A stretch of 64,000 bases of DNA from Karstenula rhodostoma CBS 690.94 (lineage: Eukaryota > Ascomycota > Dothideomycetes > Pleosporales > Didymosphaeriaceae): NCBI GenBank assembly GCA_010093485.1, contig MU001509.1, positions 738,256-802,255 on the forward strand, read 5' to 3'. The notes under the pieces are model-generated. The model did not search any database, was not told the DNA's origin, and saw only the letters and a program-made list of their open reading frames with translations. A program made the translations under genes and the position numbers. Of the stretch, positions 1 to 10,370 are shown piece by piece. The number at the start of each line of letters is the position of its first letter. Position 1 is the first letter of the stretch.

Positions 1-187
1 CACTTTATAGACATCAATGGCACTTTGTACAGCTTGCCTTCACCAAGATACAGGCCCACGCTGTCCGTTTGCTGGTCCATCTTACCCGTGGCAGGCGCGC
101 CTTCCCAAACAAACGCCGCTCCCATCGATCTCAACACCACACTCCACTCTCACACCTCGCAATCGCAACGCCAGGAGCTGGTTTGCT

Positions 188-1845
188 ATGGCGCTCACAA
201 ACCCGGCCCAGGTCGTCGACATCTCGGCGGCGCTCACGGCACTCGAGCCGCTCGGTGCTGACCAGTATTGCATCGCATTTGGTCCTGGCGCCACGCAGTT
301 CTGTGCCACGCCCAACGGCTACTCGACGTAAGTACATATGTTTTGAGAAAGCACCATCCCCTTTATTGATATGCGTTATCATGGCAGCACTCAACTGCCG
401 CGTAAAGTTGTCAAGGATTTGTTAGGCGGCCAGCTCAGGAAGGTGCTTCACGCCTCTTTCGGCAGCGACGCCAACTCGTACTTCTTCACCTACGAGAGGA
501 GAGGTGGAGGCATCACGCATCGAGCTGGGGGTGGTATTCCAACTGGTTTGAAGAGCTTCGTTAATCGCATCTCTTCCGCCTCGAAAGAGCGCGCCTCGTC
601 TCTACGCGTCCAACTTGGTGCGAATGGATCCTACGTTGCCTGGGCAGGCTCACTCTGGGCATCTCGGAGAATATCCGAAGGTTTGCGCGCTGTCCTTCAT
701 CATATGAGTTCTACAGACTTCGACGAAACCAATGGCTCCCAAGGAGTGCTGATGTCGGGCACTATTGACAACATAGCTTGGCACGACAACAGCAGCTGGT
801 ACTTCAAGAACGGGGACGCTTATGCGGAGCTCTGCACGAGCAGAGGCGCGGAACTTCTCAGGGCCGCCTGGGACAACTTGACGCACACGAACTTAGCTGT
901 GAGGACGCAACTTTCTGCCCGTGGTGCACACATGTGCAGTGAGCTAACGAGCTCAGTACATCGCGATCGATCCACATTCTCCCACGGGTGGAACATTTGC
1001 ATTCTTCGAGAAAGCCCAAGACGGCCGCGAACCAAATTTCGTACTTCGATTCGAACCAGAGGACATCGTATCTCGGCTGCACTCGAAGCGGAATCCTCCT
1101 CCAAGTTATAACCAGGTCATCAATGTCCCAAAGGACTTGGAAGGACTGCAGGTGTTCCAGTGGGCAGTCAGCAGATACACCGGACGATCGCACGCGAGAG
1201 ATTCGTGGGAACTCGAACTGAAGAAGGGTGAGCGAGTCAAGTCTCTGAAATACATGGGAAAGGATTGGTTCCTTGTGGAGAATCAGCGCAGGCAGCATGG
1301 ATGGGTGTAAGCAAACCGTACAGTACAACGTGGATGTGTCTTTCTTGCAGAAGGAATCATTTCTTCTCGCTTAGCTGGGACACACCACCTTGTCTTAACT
1401 CAAACTGACTTTGTAACCGCACCTTAGGCATCGATCTTGGCTGGACTTCCAACAGATGATACCACACGTCGACCCTCGAGAGGCATATGCACGATTCACG
1501 GTCGATGTTGAGAAGATGCTCAAGACGGGCAATATTCGCACCTTCCCGGACCTACCTCGTTACATGAATGCCTGTACCAAGGACATATGTAGCCCTCGGA
1601 AGACGGACCCTCATTGTCTCGGCATCTGCTACCACGATCTACACGAGCTGATGCGCGGTTCTGGCGACTACTGCCTGGACACGCTGAAGATGGAGCGCAA
1701 CAAGTGGCATCCGGACAGATTCGCTCGCTATTGCCATCCAGACCACCGTGAAACTCTCAGGGAGAAAGCGCAGGCACTCTTCGTCTTGTTTGGTGTCCTG
1801 ATGGACATGTTCGAGAACCCTCCGGCGCCCGAGCTAGCTGCCTAG
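188..1845 (+). CDS. SH3-domain protein with C-terminal J-like (HPD) segment, function unknown
   Basis: Four exons can be joined in phase: 188-327, 388-898, 957-1306 and 1428-1845, giving 472 aa. Donors and acceptors are canonical (gtaagt at 328, gtgagg at 899, gtaagc at 1307) and the second intron carries a CTAAC branch site. Residues about 275-335 read like an SH3 fold, with a variable RYTGRSHARDSWELEL stretch, GKDWFLVE and the closing HGWVHRSWL. The last third contains KWHPDRF, the HPD signature of J-domains, between two helical, charged segments, followed by a hydrophobic helix. The N-terminal 250 residues are not recognised. No signal peptide is visible. SH3 plus an HPD segment suggests a cytoplasmic adaptor with possible Hsp70 contact; that role is inference. 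The upstream 187 bases are pyrimidine-rich and suit a promoter/5'UTR, but an upstream exon outside the window cannot be excluded. Confidence 0.72.
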
Positions 1846-2383
1846 GGAGGTTGGGGAAGTGTCGGAAAATATGTGCATGTCTTCGGGTCGAGGGTTAATC
1901 GAACTATCTGACTGAACACCACGTACATCAAGTACCGGTCAGATGTCATGTTTGAGATAAGGATTGGGTGCAGTCGGGATGAAGGACGTTCCCGCGATGT
2001 CGGGGACTAGTTTGCATCGGAGGCACTAAACTGCATCTAGATAATTGTCGAATTTTTGGCCCAGCATCCCGATGCACGGCCAGTCAAAGAAGACTCGAAA
2101 GGTCAATCGCATCCCTTGACGTACTCAGACTTTGACAAGCTCTAACCTCGTGACCCTCCATCTCCTCACATTGCTTGTACGTAATTGAGACGCGACGGAA
2201 GCAGAGGGAAGGAAAGCTATTGAAAGGCTTCGGTGCCGGTTGGCGTACCCGGCGTTGGCCTTCTTCCACCGTCGTTCGCGCGAGCCTGACTCATCTTAAC
2301 CGACGTTAGGTGTCATGGTTGATAAAATCAGTGGCCTCTCGCACTGGAATTGATAGACGCATTTGGCTGCATTTGGCCCGACG
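1846..2383. other. intergenic region
   Basis: Between the stop of the SH3-domain gene and the first ATG of the C1-THF synthase gene I see no supported coding frame. It should hold the 3'UTR of the former and the promoter/5'UTR of the latter. Confidence 0.5.
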
Positions 2384-5300
2384 ATGAGGCCGCCTCCGAT
2401 ATCGATCAGCGCGCAGGGCCGTTGGTTTCCGCCGCAAGCTACCCCGCCGACCACAATATTATTTCGCTCTCCGTACGTTCGGAGCCATGTCTATCCACCG
2501 CCCGCTTCACGGCGTCTCCTCTCCCACACCTCGCCCCTCATGACGGCCTCCAAGATCGATGGCAATGCCATTGCGCGCAGCATCCGCGAACGCCTTGGCG
2601 CAGAGGTCAAGCAGAAGCAGGCGACCAACTCGCGGTACCGCCCGTCGCTGAAGATCGTTCAGGGTAAGCGCAGCACCGTAGGAAGCAACATCGTCAAAGG
2701 CTAACTATTCACAGTTGGAGACAGGTCGGACTCGAGTATGTACCCAGTCTGTTGTGGGATGGAAGCACACGAGCAGCAATTGACGTGGGGCAGGTACTTA
2801 CGTGCGCATGAAGCTGAAGGCCGCGGAAGAGGCAGGTGCGCCCCTCCCTGCGACTCGAACCACCACTAACACTGACGACAGGCCAACATCGAAGCCGAAC
2901 TCGTCAAGTTCGGCGAGGACGTCTCTGAGGCCGACCTGCTGTACACTCTCACCACGTATAACAACGACCCCAGCATCCACGGCATCCTCGTCCAGCTGCC
3001 CCTCCCCAAGCACATCTCCGAGCACACAATCACATCGGCCGTTGCCGACGAGAAGGACGTCGACGGTTTCGGCATTGCGAGCATTGGTGAGCTGGCCAAG
3101 CGCGGCGGCAAGCCTCTGTTCACGCCATGCACGCCCAAGGGTGTCATGGTGCTGCTGAAGGAGGCGGGCGTTGATCCCAAGGGCAAGAACGCCGTCGTCT
3201 TGGGCAGGAGCGATATCGTGGGCAGCCCGGTGAGCAACCTGCTGAAGAACGCCGACGCGACCGTGACCGTCTGCCACTCCAAGACCGCCAACCTGCCTGA
3301 GATCGTCAAGCAGGCGGACATCGTCGTGGCCGCCATTGGTGTCGCACACTTTGTCAAGGGCGAGTGGCTGAAGCCAGGAGCCGTCGTCATCGACGTGGGC
3401 ACCAACTTCATCCCAGATGACACGAAGAAGTCCGGCCAAAGGCTCGTCGGTGATGTCGACTACAATTCCGCGGTAGACGTCGCCTCCCACATCACACCCG
3501 TGCCTGGAGGTGTCGGACCTATGACTGTTGCTATGCTTCTCCAGAATGTGGTAGACTCCGCAGACGCCACGTTCGACAGGCAGAAGAAGCGAAAGATCAA
3601 CCCGCTACCCTTGAAGCTCCTGGATCCAGTACCTTCGGACATCGAGGTATCAAGAAAACAACATCCGAAGCCCATCACGTCTGTTGCAGCTGAAGTCGGC
3701 ATCTTGCCCAACGAGCTGGAACCGTACGGCTCGACCAAGGCAAAAGTGGACCTTTCTCTGCTGAAGCGCTTGGAGCACCGCAAGAACGGCAAGTACATCT
3801 TGGTCGCTGGTATCACGCCCACTCCTCTCGGTGAGGGCAAATCGACCACTACCGTGGGTCTCGCACAAGCACTCGGAGCGCATCTCGGCAGAATTTGCTT
3901 CGCCAACGTCCGGCAACCGTCCATGGGGCCGACCTTTGGCATCAAGGGTGGTGCTGCAGGTGGTGGTTACAGCCAGGTCATCCCCATGGATGAGTTCAAC
4001 CTCCATCTGACTGGCGATATCCACGCTATCACTGCCGCGAACAACCTCCTCGCTGCGGCCATCGAGACGCGCATCTTCCACGAGAACACCCAGAAGGATG
4101 GCCCTCTCTACAAGCGACTTGTACCGGCGAAGAAGGGCAAGCGCGAGTTCCTTCCCATCATGTACCGCCGGCTGAAGAAGCTCGGCATCACGAAGACCAA
4201 CCCCGACGAACTGACGGAGGAGGAGATCCGCCGTTTCGCCAGACTTGATATTGACCCTGAGACTATCACCTGGCGCCGTGTTTTGGATGTCAATGACAGG
4301 CATCTGCGAGGCATTACCATTGGTCAGGCCCCGACAGAGAAGGGTCAGACTCGTGAGACTGGCTTCGACATATCTGTTGCCAGCGAGTGCATGGCCATCC
4401 TTGCGCTCAGCAACGACCTGGCTGACCTGAGGGAACGCCTCGGCCGCATGGTCGTTGCTACCTCCCGCCAGGGAGACCCCGTCACGTGCGACGACATCGG
4501 TGCTGGTGGTGCTCTGGCTGCCTTGCTCAGGGATGCCATCAAGCCCAACTTGATGCAGACACTCGAGGGCACACCCGTCTTCGTTCACGCTGGTCCTTTC
4601 GCCAATATCAGTATCGGAGCCTCGTCAGTGCTCGCTGACAAGCTTGCGCTCAAGCTTGCGGGCACCGAGCCGGATGAGGATCATGCCGAGAAGGCTGGCT
4701 TTGTGGTCACTGAATCAGGTTTCGACTTCACCATGGGTGGTGAGCGTTTCTTCAACATCAAGTGCCGCTCCTCAGGGCTTCAGCCTGACACTGTCGTCAT
4801 CGTTGCTACCGTCCGTGCCCTGAAGGTCCACGGTGGCGGTCCCCCGGTTTCCGCAGGCGCTCAGCTCCACGAGGTCTACCGAACCGAGAATGTCGAGATC
4901 CTTCGCAAGGGATGCGTCAACCTGAAGAAGCACATCGAGAACGCCAAGGCGTACGGCGTTCCTGTCGTGGTCTGCATCAACAAGTTCTCGACTGACACCC
5001 AGGCTGAAATTGATGTAATCAAGGAGGAGGCCCTCGCCGCTGGTGCTGAAGATGCCATCGCGGCCAATCACTGGGCCGAGGGCGGCAAGGGCGCGGTCGA
5101 CCTCGCCAAGGGCATTATTGCGGCGAGCGACGCCAAGTCGGACTTTAAGCTCCTATATGACCTGGAAGGAACAGTGCAGGAGCGCATGGATGCGATTGCC
5201 CAGAAGATGTACGGCGCGGACAAGGTTGAGTTCTCAGAACTCGCTCAGAAGAAGGTGGACACCTACACCAAGCAGGGCCTTGGCAACCTGCCCATCTGCG

Positions 5301-5518
5301 TTGCGAAGACTCAATACTCGCTCAGTCACGACCCTGAGCTCAAGGGTGCCCCGACAGGCTTCACGGTTCCCATCCGCGACGTCAGAATGGCGGCTGGTGC
5401 CGGCTACCTGTACGCGCTGGCCGCAGATATCCAAACTATTCCTGGACTGCCGACTGCGCCTGGATACCTCAACGTCGACGTCGATGTCGAGACAGGCGAG
5501 ATCGGAGGTCTTTTCTAG
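2384..5518 (+). CDS. MIS1/ADE3: C-1-tetrahydrofolate synthase (trifunctional: dehydrogenase/cyclohydrolase + formate-THF ligase)
   Basis: Exons 2384-2663, 2715-2735, 2794-2831 and 2882-5518 give 991 aa, or 939 aa if translation begins at ATG 2540 (MTASKID). The N-terminal third is the NADP methylene-THF dehydrogenase/cyclohydrolase: YVRMK carries the YxxxK catalytic pair, followed by the [10 protein letters not shown] block and [12 protein letters not shown] of the NADP site. The C-terminal two thirds are the ATP-dependent formate-THF ligase, with the P-loop [13 protein letters not shown] and [20 protein letters not shown]. Length fits the fungal family (about 940-980 aa). It interconverts one-carbon THF derivatives for purine, thymidylate and methionine supply. 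The 52 residues between ATG 2384 and ATG 2540 are rich in Arg and Ser and lack acidic residues, like a mitochondrial presequence, so two isoforms are possible. The third intron is GC-AG: only the GCAGGT donor at 2832 keeps [15 protein letters not shown] in frame. Confidence 0.97.
2832..2881 (+). other. 50-nt GC-AG intron
   Basis: The conserved frame ends at ...AAEE before 2832 and resumes at GCC AAC ATC from 2882. The only GT in the gap (2836) would shift the frame by one base. A GC donor (GAG|GCAGGT) matches the consensus for GC-AG introns and gives the family-typical 15-residue spacing. A CTAAC branch site and CAG acceptor are present. Confidence 0.8.
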
Positions 5519-6186
5519 ATTCATACTTTAATAGCGGTCATGGCGTTAGGAAAAGCGCGGTCTTTCAACATTCGTAGAGCTTTTGGCGCTTCACGGCCAG
5601 ACGCATCGATGCGGGACGGGTTGGCGTGATAGAGTTCTTCAACACTCACCATGCATGTCTGTGGTTCAGCGCCGAAGCACAGCCTTGAACTATACAATGT
5701 ATCAATCACACGAGTAACGTTCACATGCCTCGCTTGCTTGATGATCTCATAATGTCGAGGATTAATAAGAACGCTCTAAAGTTTATTTCGACTCACTTAG
5801 AGAATTCACACGGTGGAGGAGTTTTAAGAGGTCATTCTATCCATTACGCCCGAGAGAACAGACTTATATACCCAAAAGAGAGCTATGACAAGCGATGATG
5901 AAAGTGCCTATCCCTGTTCCACCCTGGACGTCATCAAACTTATTTAAGTAGGCAGAGAGGCGTGAAGCTACAATTACCAAAAACTGACCCCTCAATCATA
6001 CTTTATACAATTGAGTCCCGTTGTCTAAGAGATACAGCGTTGCCGAATGATTAATAATAGCGAATGGCAATAATCCTGCTACTCTGATTTGCTGAATCTC
6101 AGATCGACATAACGAAAGCTCAAATCCCCAGGATCCATGGCGCATCAAAGTCTTGAATGATCGGCAAAAAACGTCGAACCATCATT
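5519..6186. other. convergent intergenic region, AT-richer
   Basis: The region lies between two convergent genes, and base composition drops in GC toward the accessory block. I see no supported gene. Polyadenylation of both neighbours should lie here. Confidence 0.5.
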
Positions 6187-7488
6187 CTATCCTGCTTTGG
6201 TGAAAAGCTTCTTGACATAGTGTTTAACCAACAGCATCATCCAAGCTCTTTCGCGCCCTGATATATAATACAAGTCATGGTATCTGCTTGAAGGATGCCA
6301 TATCTTTTCTGATGCATGAAGGATGTTGAACTCGATAGTGTTGATCATAAAAGCCTCTGGAATCAAGTTTTGCTTCTCAGCGGCTTGCTCCGATAAAGCT
6401 CTGACGAGGCCACCGCTGAGGCTCAAGAAGACATCAAGCTGATAGTAAACTCGCAACCTGTTGCTGTACCATTCACTTTCTGATAGCGCTTTTCCCTCCA
6501 TGGTGGAATACCGAGGTGCACTGCGATGAAGGTGGGTTTGTAGTATGGATATTGCGTCCCTTGGAACACTCCAGAGAGCGTCGGCTAGTGAGACTTTCTG
6601 CGCTTCCTTGTCGTCGATGCCGTCGAGAACTTCCCAAGTATCTGTCGGTATTGGGCTCGATTTTGTACGGAAGCCTTCGCCGAACTCAATGATGTCACAA
6701 TAGTCTCTTTTCTCATGATAGAAGTTCCAGACTATAGAGCGTCGCTGCGGTCGCAATAGAGCGAGTGCTGTGTCCATTCTGGGACCGAAACTAATGCAAT
6801 ATCGTGGACTTTGCCAGTTGTTGTTGTTTCTGACGGCTTCGTCTTTGAAGAACCCTAGGGGAACGACACGATCGATAAGTAGGCCTTTCAGAAGCTTTGT
6901 GTTGAAGTGCTGGCAATTGTTGGTTTTAAGCTCCCACTTTAGCCGTGTGTTTATGTTCTTCAAAACCTGCGCAAAGTGTTGCAGATAGATGTCGACTTGA
7001 CGGGAATAAGTTTCCTTGATGATACCGATCACAGGCTCTACCAGCTTTGCGAGCTTCGTACGGTGATGACGTACTGGTGCCGCTACATTTGGATCCAACC
7101 TCTCTGGAAGTGAGTTCGTGGCGGCGAGAAATTGGTCAATGATCTTCTCTTCCTTTCCTGCGAAAATTTCATCGTGTCCGGAAAATGCACCTCCGACAAC
7201 TTTCTTTGCGTATCCGAGAAATCGCCTATCGCTTTTTCTACGATAACACGTTTTGATCAGCCGTGCATCAGATGCCTCGTCATTGAAGACATAAGCAACG
7301 AGAGTATCATCTCGAGAATCGGCTTCTGCATCTTCTTCGGTAGATATGTACTGCATATTCGGCGCCTGGAATTGCAATGAGGGAACTGGACGGCATGATA
7401 TCAACGCACCACCCAGAGAACTGCCACAAGTATCAGTATGTCTCTCTCTACGTGAGCCTCTTCGAGTGAACCTACTGTGGAACCCCAT
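6187..7488 (-). CDS. uncharacterised protein with NNCQHF (papain-fold-like) motif
   Basis: This is an open frame of 433 codons on the minus strand from ATG 7488. A second in-frame ATG at 7356 (MQYISTEED) may be the true start, because the first 44 residues are Arg/Ser-rich and poorly ordered. I recognise no named family. Around residue 200, KTNNCQHFNTKLLKGL resembles the cysteine segment of papain-fold families such as LRAT and PPPDE (NC.HF), where Cys is the nucleophile; an invariant partner His is not obvious, so catalytic activity is inference. The C-terminal 120 residues are helical, with several Trp/Tyr, and end in basic KKLFTKAG. No signal peptide or membrane span is visible. The gene faces the housekeeping C1-THF synthase and is the first gene of an AT-richer accessory block. 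Confidence 0.6.
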   Translation of the reverse strand: MGFHSRFTRRGSRRERHTDTCGSSLGGALISCRPVPSLQFQAPNMQYISTEEDAEADSRDDTLVAYVFNDEASDARLIKTCYRRKSDRRFLGYAKKVVGGAFSGHDEIFAGKEEKIIDQFLAATNSLPERLDPNVAAPVRHHRTKLAKLVEPVIGIIKETYSRQVDIYLQHFAQVLKNINTRLKWELKTNNCQHFNTKLLKGLLIDRVVPLGFFKDEAVRNNNNWQSPRYCISFGPRMDTALALLRPQRRSIVWNFYHEKRDYCDIIEFGEGFRTKSSPIPTDTWEVLDGIDDKEAQKVSLADALWSVPRDAISILQTHLHRSAPRYSTMEGKALSESEWYSNRLRVYYQLDVFLSLSGGLVRALSEQAAEKQNLIPEAFMINTIEFNILHASEKIWHPSSRYHDLYYISGRERAWMMLLVKHYVKKLFTKAG

Positions 7489-7668
7489 TTTCGATCATCA
7501 AAGGACCGAACATGAGAGCGAAGTGAAGTGGACCAGCTTGCGCATACCACGAAGGACTCAAGATCTGTGGGATAACTCTTTTCAAAGTAGGTTCGTATGA
7601 ACCGCCCTGAGATGTTGGCTTTTGGAATTCCCTGCCTCGCAGTCGAGATTCAAATGCAGCCTGACCTT

Positions 7669-8750
7669 TTATAAGTCAGAATCACCAGGAGGTAAGCATA
7701 TCACTTGAATTTCTATACCTTTGGCTTTTTCTTTAGGATATATCTTCTTGTAATGTTTACGTTCGCACGAAGCGAATTCTTTTACGCTCACTATGCAAGC
7801 CGGACAACGCCTATTGGGTGGTTGAAAGAGCTGTTGCTGTAACTCTTCAGCAATATTATATCTCACAACCACGCTGCCCTTTTGATTCTCAACGTATGGT
7901 TCATCGCCGGTATGCCCATTCTCGCTCCATTCATAGATGTTAGCGGTGGTTTCAAGCCCACGAACAAGTTATGCACGAACCTAAAACAGCCCTGTTTGCA
8001 TTCGTAGTAGAAAGTTCCTCGCAGAGACCACTTGCATCTTAGGCATACCATTTCCCGGAAGAAACATGCGCCATCGGGAGTTTCGATTTTTTCTCCTATT
8101 GAGCAGGTAAGAAAGGCGGAACAACATAGGTGTGAGCTGCTTGTGACATGGATAACAAACCTAGTGGATGGTGATTATGACGGCCAATCGTTGTATCATT
8201 CATGCTGTCGTGAACTGCATCAATGTCCAAAAGACCTTCATCTCAGAGTCAGGCAAACCATAGTTCTGCGATTTCCTCAATGTAAATACCAATCGCCTGT
8301 AGAAGGTACCGAGCTCGACGTCTCTGTACGTCAATTTCTAAGTGTTCTGTTCAACATGTAAGCAAAACACTCTTGCCAGACATCGAATCTTCGTACCTTT
8401 CGCTTTATCGGTTGCCCTCCTGTGAAGCTCGTCAGAATCAAACCCATCAGCTCCTCCTGTCCAAGGCGCTAGTTCGACTTTAGCATGCACTATTCAACGA
8501 ACTAGTATCGCATGCTTAGCATACTATACAGGCTGTACATACTCAACAAGGAGCAAATATTTTTGAAATTGGCACCAGAGAAGTCCGAATTTCCGTCTCT
8601 TTTCTCATACGGGCTGAGGTCGGGATATTCTTGCTCAATCTTCCGATACGCTAAGGCTGCCTCGCAAACCTCTCGTCCGACACCTTTCCAATATATTGAT
8701 TGGAGCGAGCCCAAGATATTCTCGGTGCTCGCTTCTTTGCATTCATCCAT
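7669..8750 (-). CDS. Cys-rich (zinc-ribbon-like) unknown protein in five short exons
   Basis: No long frame exists here, but five exons join in phase on the minus strand: 8750-8543, 8489-8397, 8337-8259, 8160-7981 and 7924-7669 (816 nt, 271 aa). Donors include gtatgt, gtacga and gttcgt, and the last intron has a CTAAC branch site. The N-terminal half is helical and charged (YRKIEQEYPDLSPYEKRDG; EIDVQRRRARYLLQAIGIYI). The C-terminal half has paired cysteines: CLRCKW, ECKQGC and RRCPAC, suggesting a zinc ribbon or treble clef. The exon starting at 8160 has alternative in-phase acceptors, so about ten residues there are uncertain. The frame stays open upstream of ATG 8750 to about 8827, so a further 5' exon is possible. 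It is divergent from the lipase-like gene over about 220 bp. Confidence 0.55.
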
Positions 8751-8969
8751 CACGACATGTGGTTTGTAATAGCGTTCGACAAGCTTTTTCTTGATCGGTT
8801 GAGATGGAGCAGATATTGATGCCTGCTGCTACCAAAAGGCTGTGGGAAGTGACGTCGCAATGGCGCACTGACCGCACAACACGTGCCCACTACCCCTCTT
8901 TGTGTTACAGTAATCGGTGCTATTATATAGGCAGGTCCATGCGTAACCTACAGCCACCAGCTAGTCAGG
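8751..8969. promoter_or_regulatory. shared divergent promoter
   Basis: About 220 bp separate the ATG of the Cys-rich minus-strand gene from the ATG of the plus-strand lipase-like gene. A TATATAATA-like stretch on the minus strand lies near 8922-8931. The short spacing suggests shared control; this is inference from arrangement. Confidence 0.35.
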
Positions 8970-10349
8970 ATGCCCAAAAACAAGGCAAAGTTGAACGAGA
9001 AGATAAAATACTATCTACCTTTGTCAAGCAAGAAACAGAAAGCTCTTTACGAAAGTGCTGGAGCGGTGGCATCAACGTCACAAAGTGGATCGCAGTCAAC
9101 ACAGGTAACGTCGAATGCGGTGGCAACATCAGCCGCGGCCAAGTTGCTAAAGGATGTTGTCGACCAAATAGACTTGACTAGCGACGTGTGTAAGTGGATA
9201 GGTAGATTAATGTGATAGAAGCCTAATGTCACTGACAATTCCAAGCTGGAGACGTAGAAACAGAGGTCGCGGACTACATAGGTAGGATTGAGCATCATCC
9301 ACAATACGGACTTCCCGCCGATCTCGATCGCGTCAGCTTGTAAGCGTCGGGCAGCGGCATCGGTATTCGCAACTGGTCTCTGACCTGGCTTAGGTCCATT
9401 GACGAGCGGCAACTCGCTTCATATGCTGCGCTGTGCGCCATAAACGTCCACAACGCGCAGCAGTCTGAGATGCGGATTAGTCTTTCAAGCGGCAGTATTG
9501 ATGGTAGCGCCAAAAGTTATGGTATATACAAACAATGTTGGAAGAATGGGACTCTCTTGATCATATCCTTCACAGCGACTAGAAAGAGGGTAGAATGGAT
9601 GGCCAATGTGAATGCTGATAGTGTCGCAAGCAAGGAGCTTGGCGAGGAATATCTAGTTCACAAAGGTTTCGCCGAAATAGCGAAGAAGACACAGCATTCG
9701 TTATCGCTCGAACTAGAGAGACATCTCCGAAGCATGCCTGCACCAATCAGTATACTTTTCACTGGCCACTCTGCCGGCGGCGCAATCGCACAACTTCTAT
9801 TTGGCTTCATGACCTCAAATGCATCCGTGCTTTCCAATCTCCAGTCAAGTAAGAGGGTCCCAACCATTCATGCTCGTTCATCAGCTTACCGCTTTGTGAC
9901 CAGACGAGAGTATAAGTTCGATAAACTGTATTACGTTTGGCAGCCCACCTATATCTAAGCCCCCAATCATCTGTCCTTCGACACACAGAGGAACATTCCT
10001 TTCGTTTATAAACGAAGGAGATCCTGTCTGTGTAGCCGAGCCAAACTACCTGGAGTTTCTCGTGAGAGCATGGGTACAACCTAGTGAAACATACATCAGT
10101 TGGCACAACGAGTCCCCGCGCTTCGTCGGCAGTGGCACACAAATAGCCCTACGACCACCTGACTTAGAATCCCGAGTCTCAGCTTACGCCGTCAACAACG
10201 ATATCTTAGCGTCCAGGCTTTTCGGCAACCCGCTCGCTCACAGCATGAAACTTGTGTATTATCCTAGGATAGAGAACCTCTTCAAGCAAGCAGGGGACCA
10301 ACAGAATCCGTTTGAAGATCCAGCACCCGAGCTGTACACTGAGGAGTGA
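8970..10349 (+). CDS. class-3 (fungal) lipase-like alpha/beta hydrolase
   Basis: Exons 8970-9189, 9246-9339, 9394-9848 and 9904-10349 join in phase to 404 aa. The first 75 residues are Lys/Ser/Ala-rich and disordered, with no secretion signal, so the enzyme is probably intracellular. The lipase_3 core follows: LIISFTATRK (strand and oxyanion region), then GHSAGGA with the nucleophilic Ser in the GxSxG elbow, ITFGSPPIS after the last intron, FINEGDPV supplying the candidate catalytic Asp, and HSMKLVYY near the C-terminus supplying His. The triad therefore looks complete. Family members hydrolyse acylglycerols or phospholipids; the substrate is unknown here. It is divergent from the Cys-rich gene and convergent with the CorA-fold gene only 21 bases downstream. 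Confidence 0.78.
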
Positions 10350-10370
10350 ATCTACTTTTGCAAAGACCCG

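Noticed and set aside
858..1328. 156-codon minus-strand frame
   Set aside because: Overlaps exons of the SH3/J-like gene on the other strand and has no recognisable feature.
2798..3490. 230-codon minus-strand frame
   Set aside because: Antisense to the dehydrogenase/cyclohydrolase domain; composition (Val/Gly/Asp strings) is typical of reverse-complement shadow.
3650..4588. 312-codon minus-strand frame
   Set aside because: Antisense shadow of the formate-THF ligase domain; the plus-strand frame is a highly conserved enzyme.
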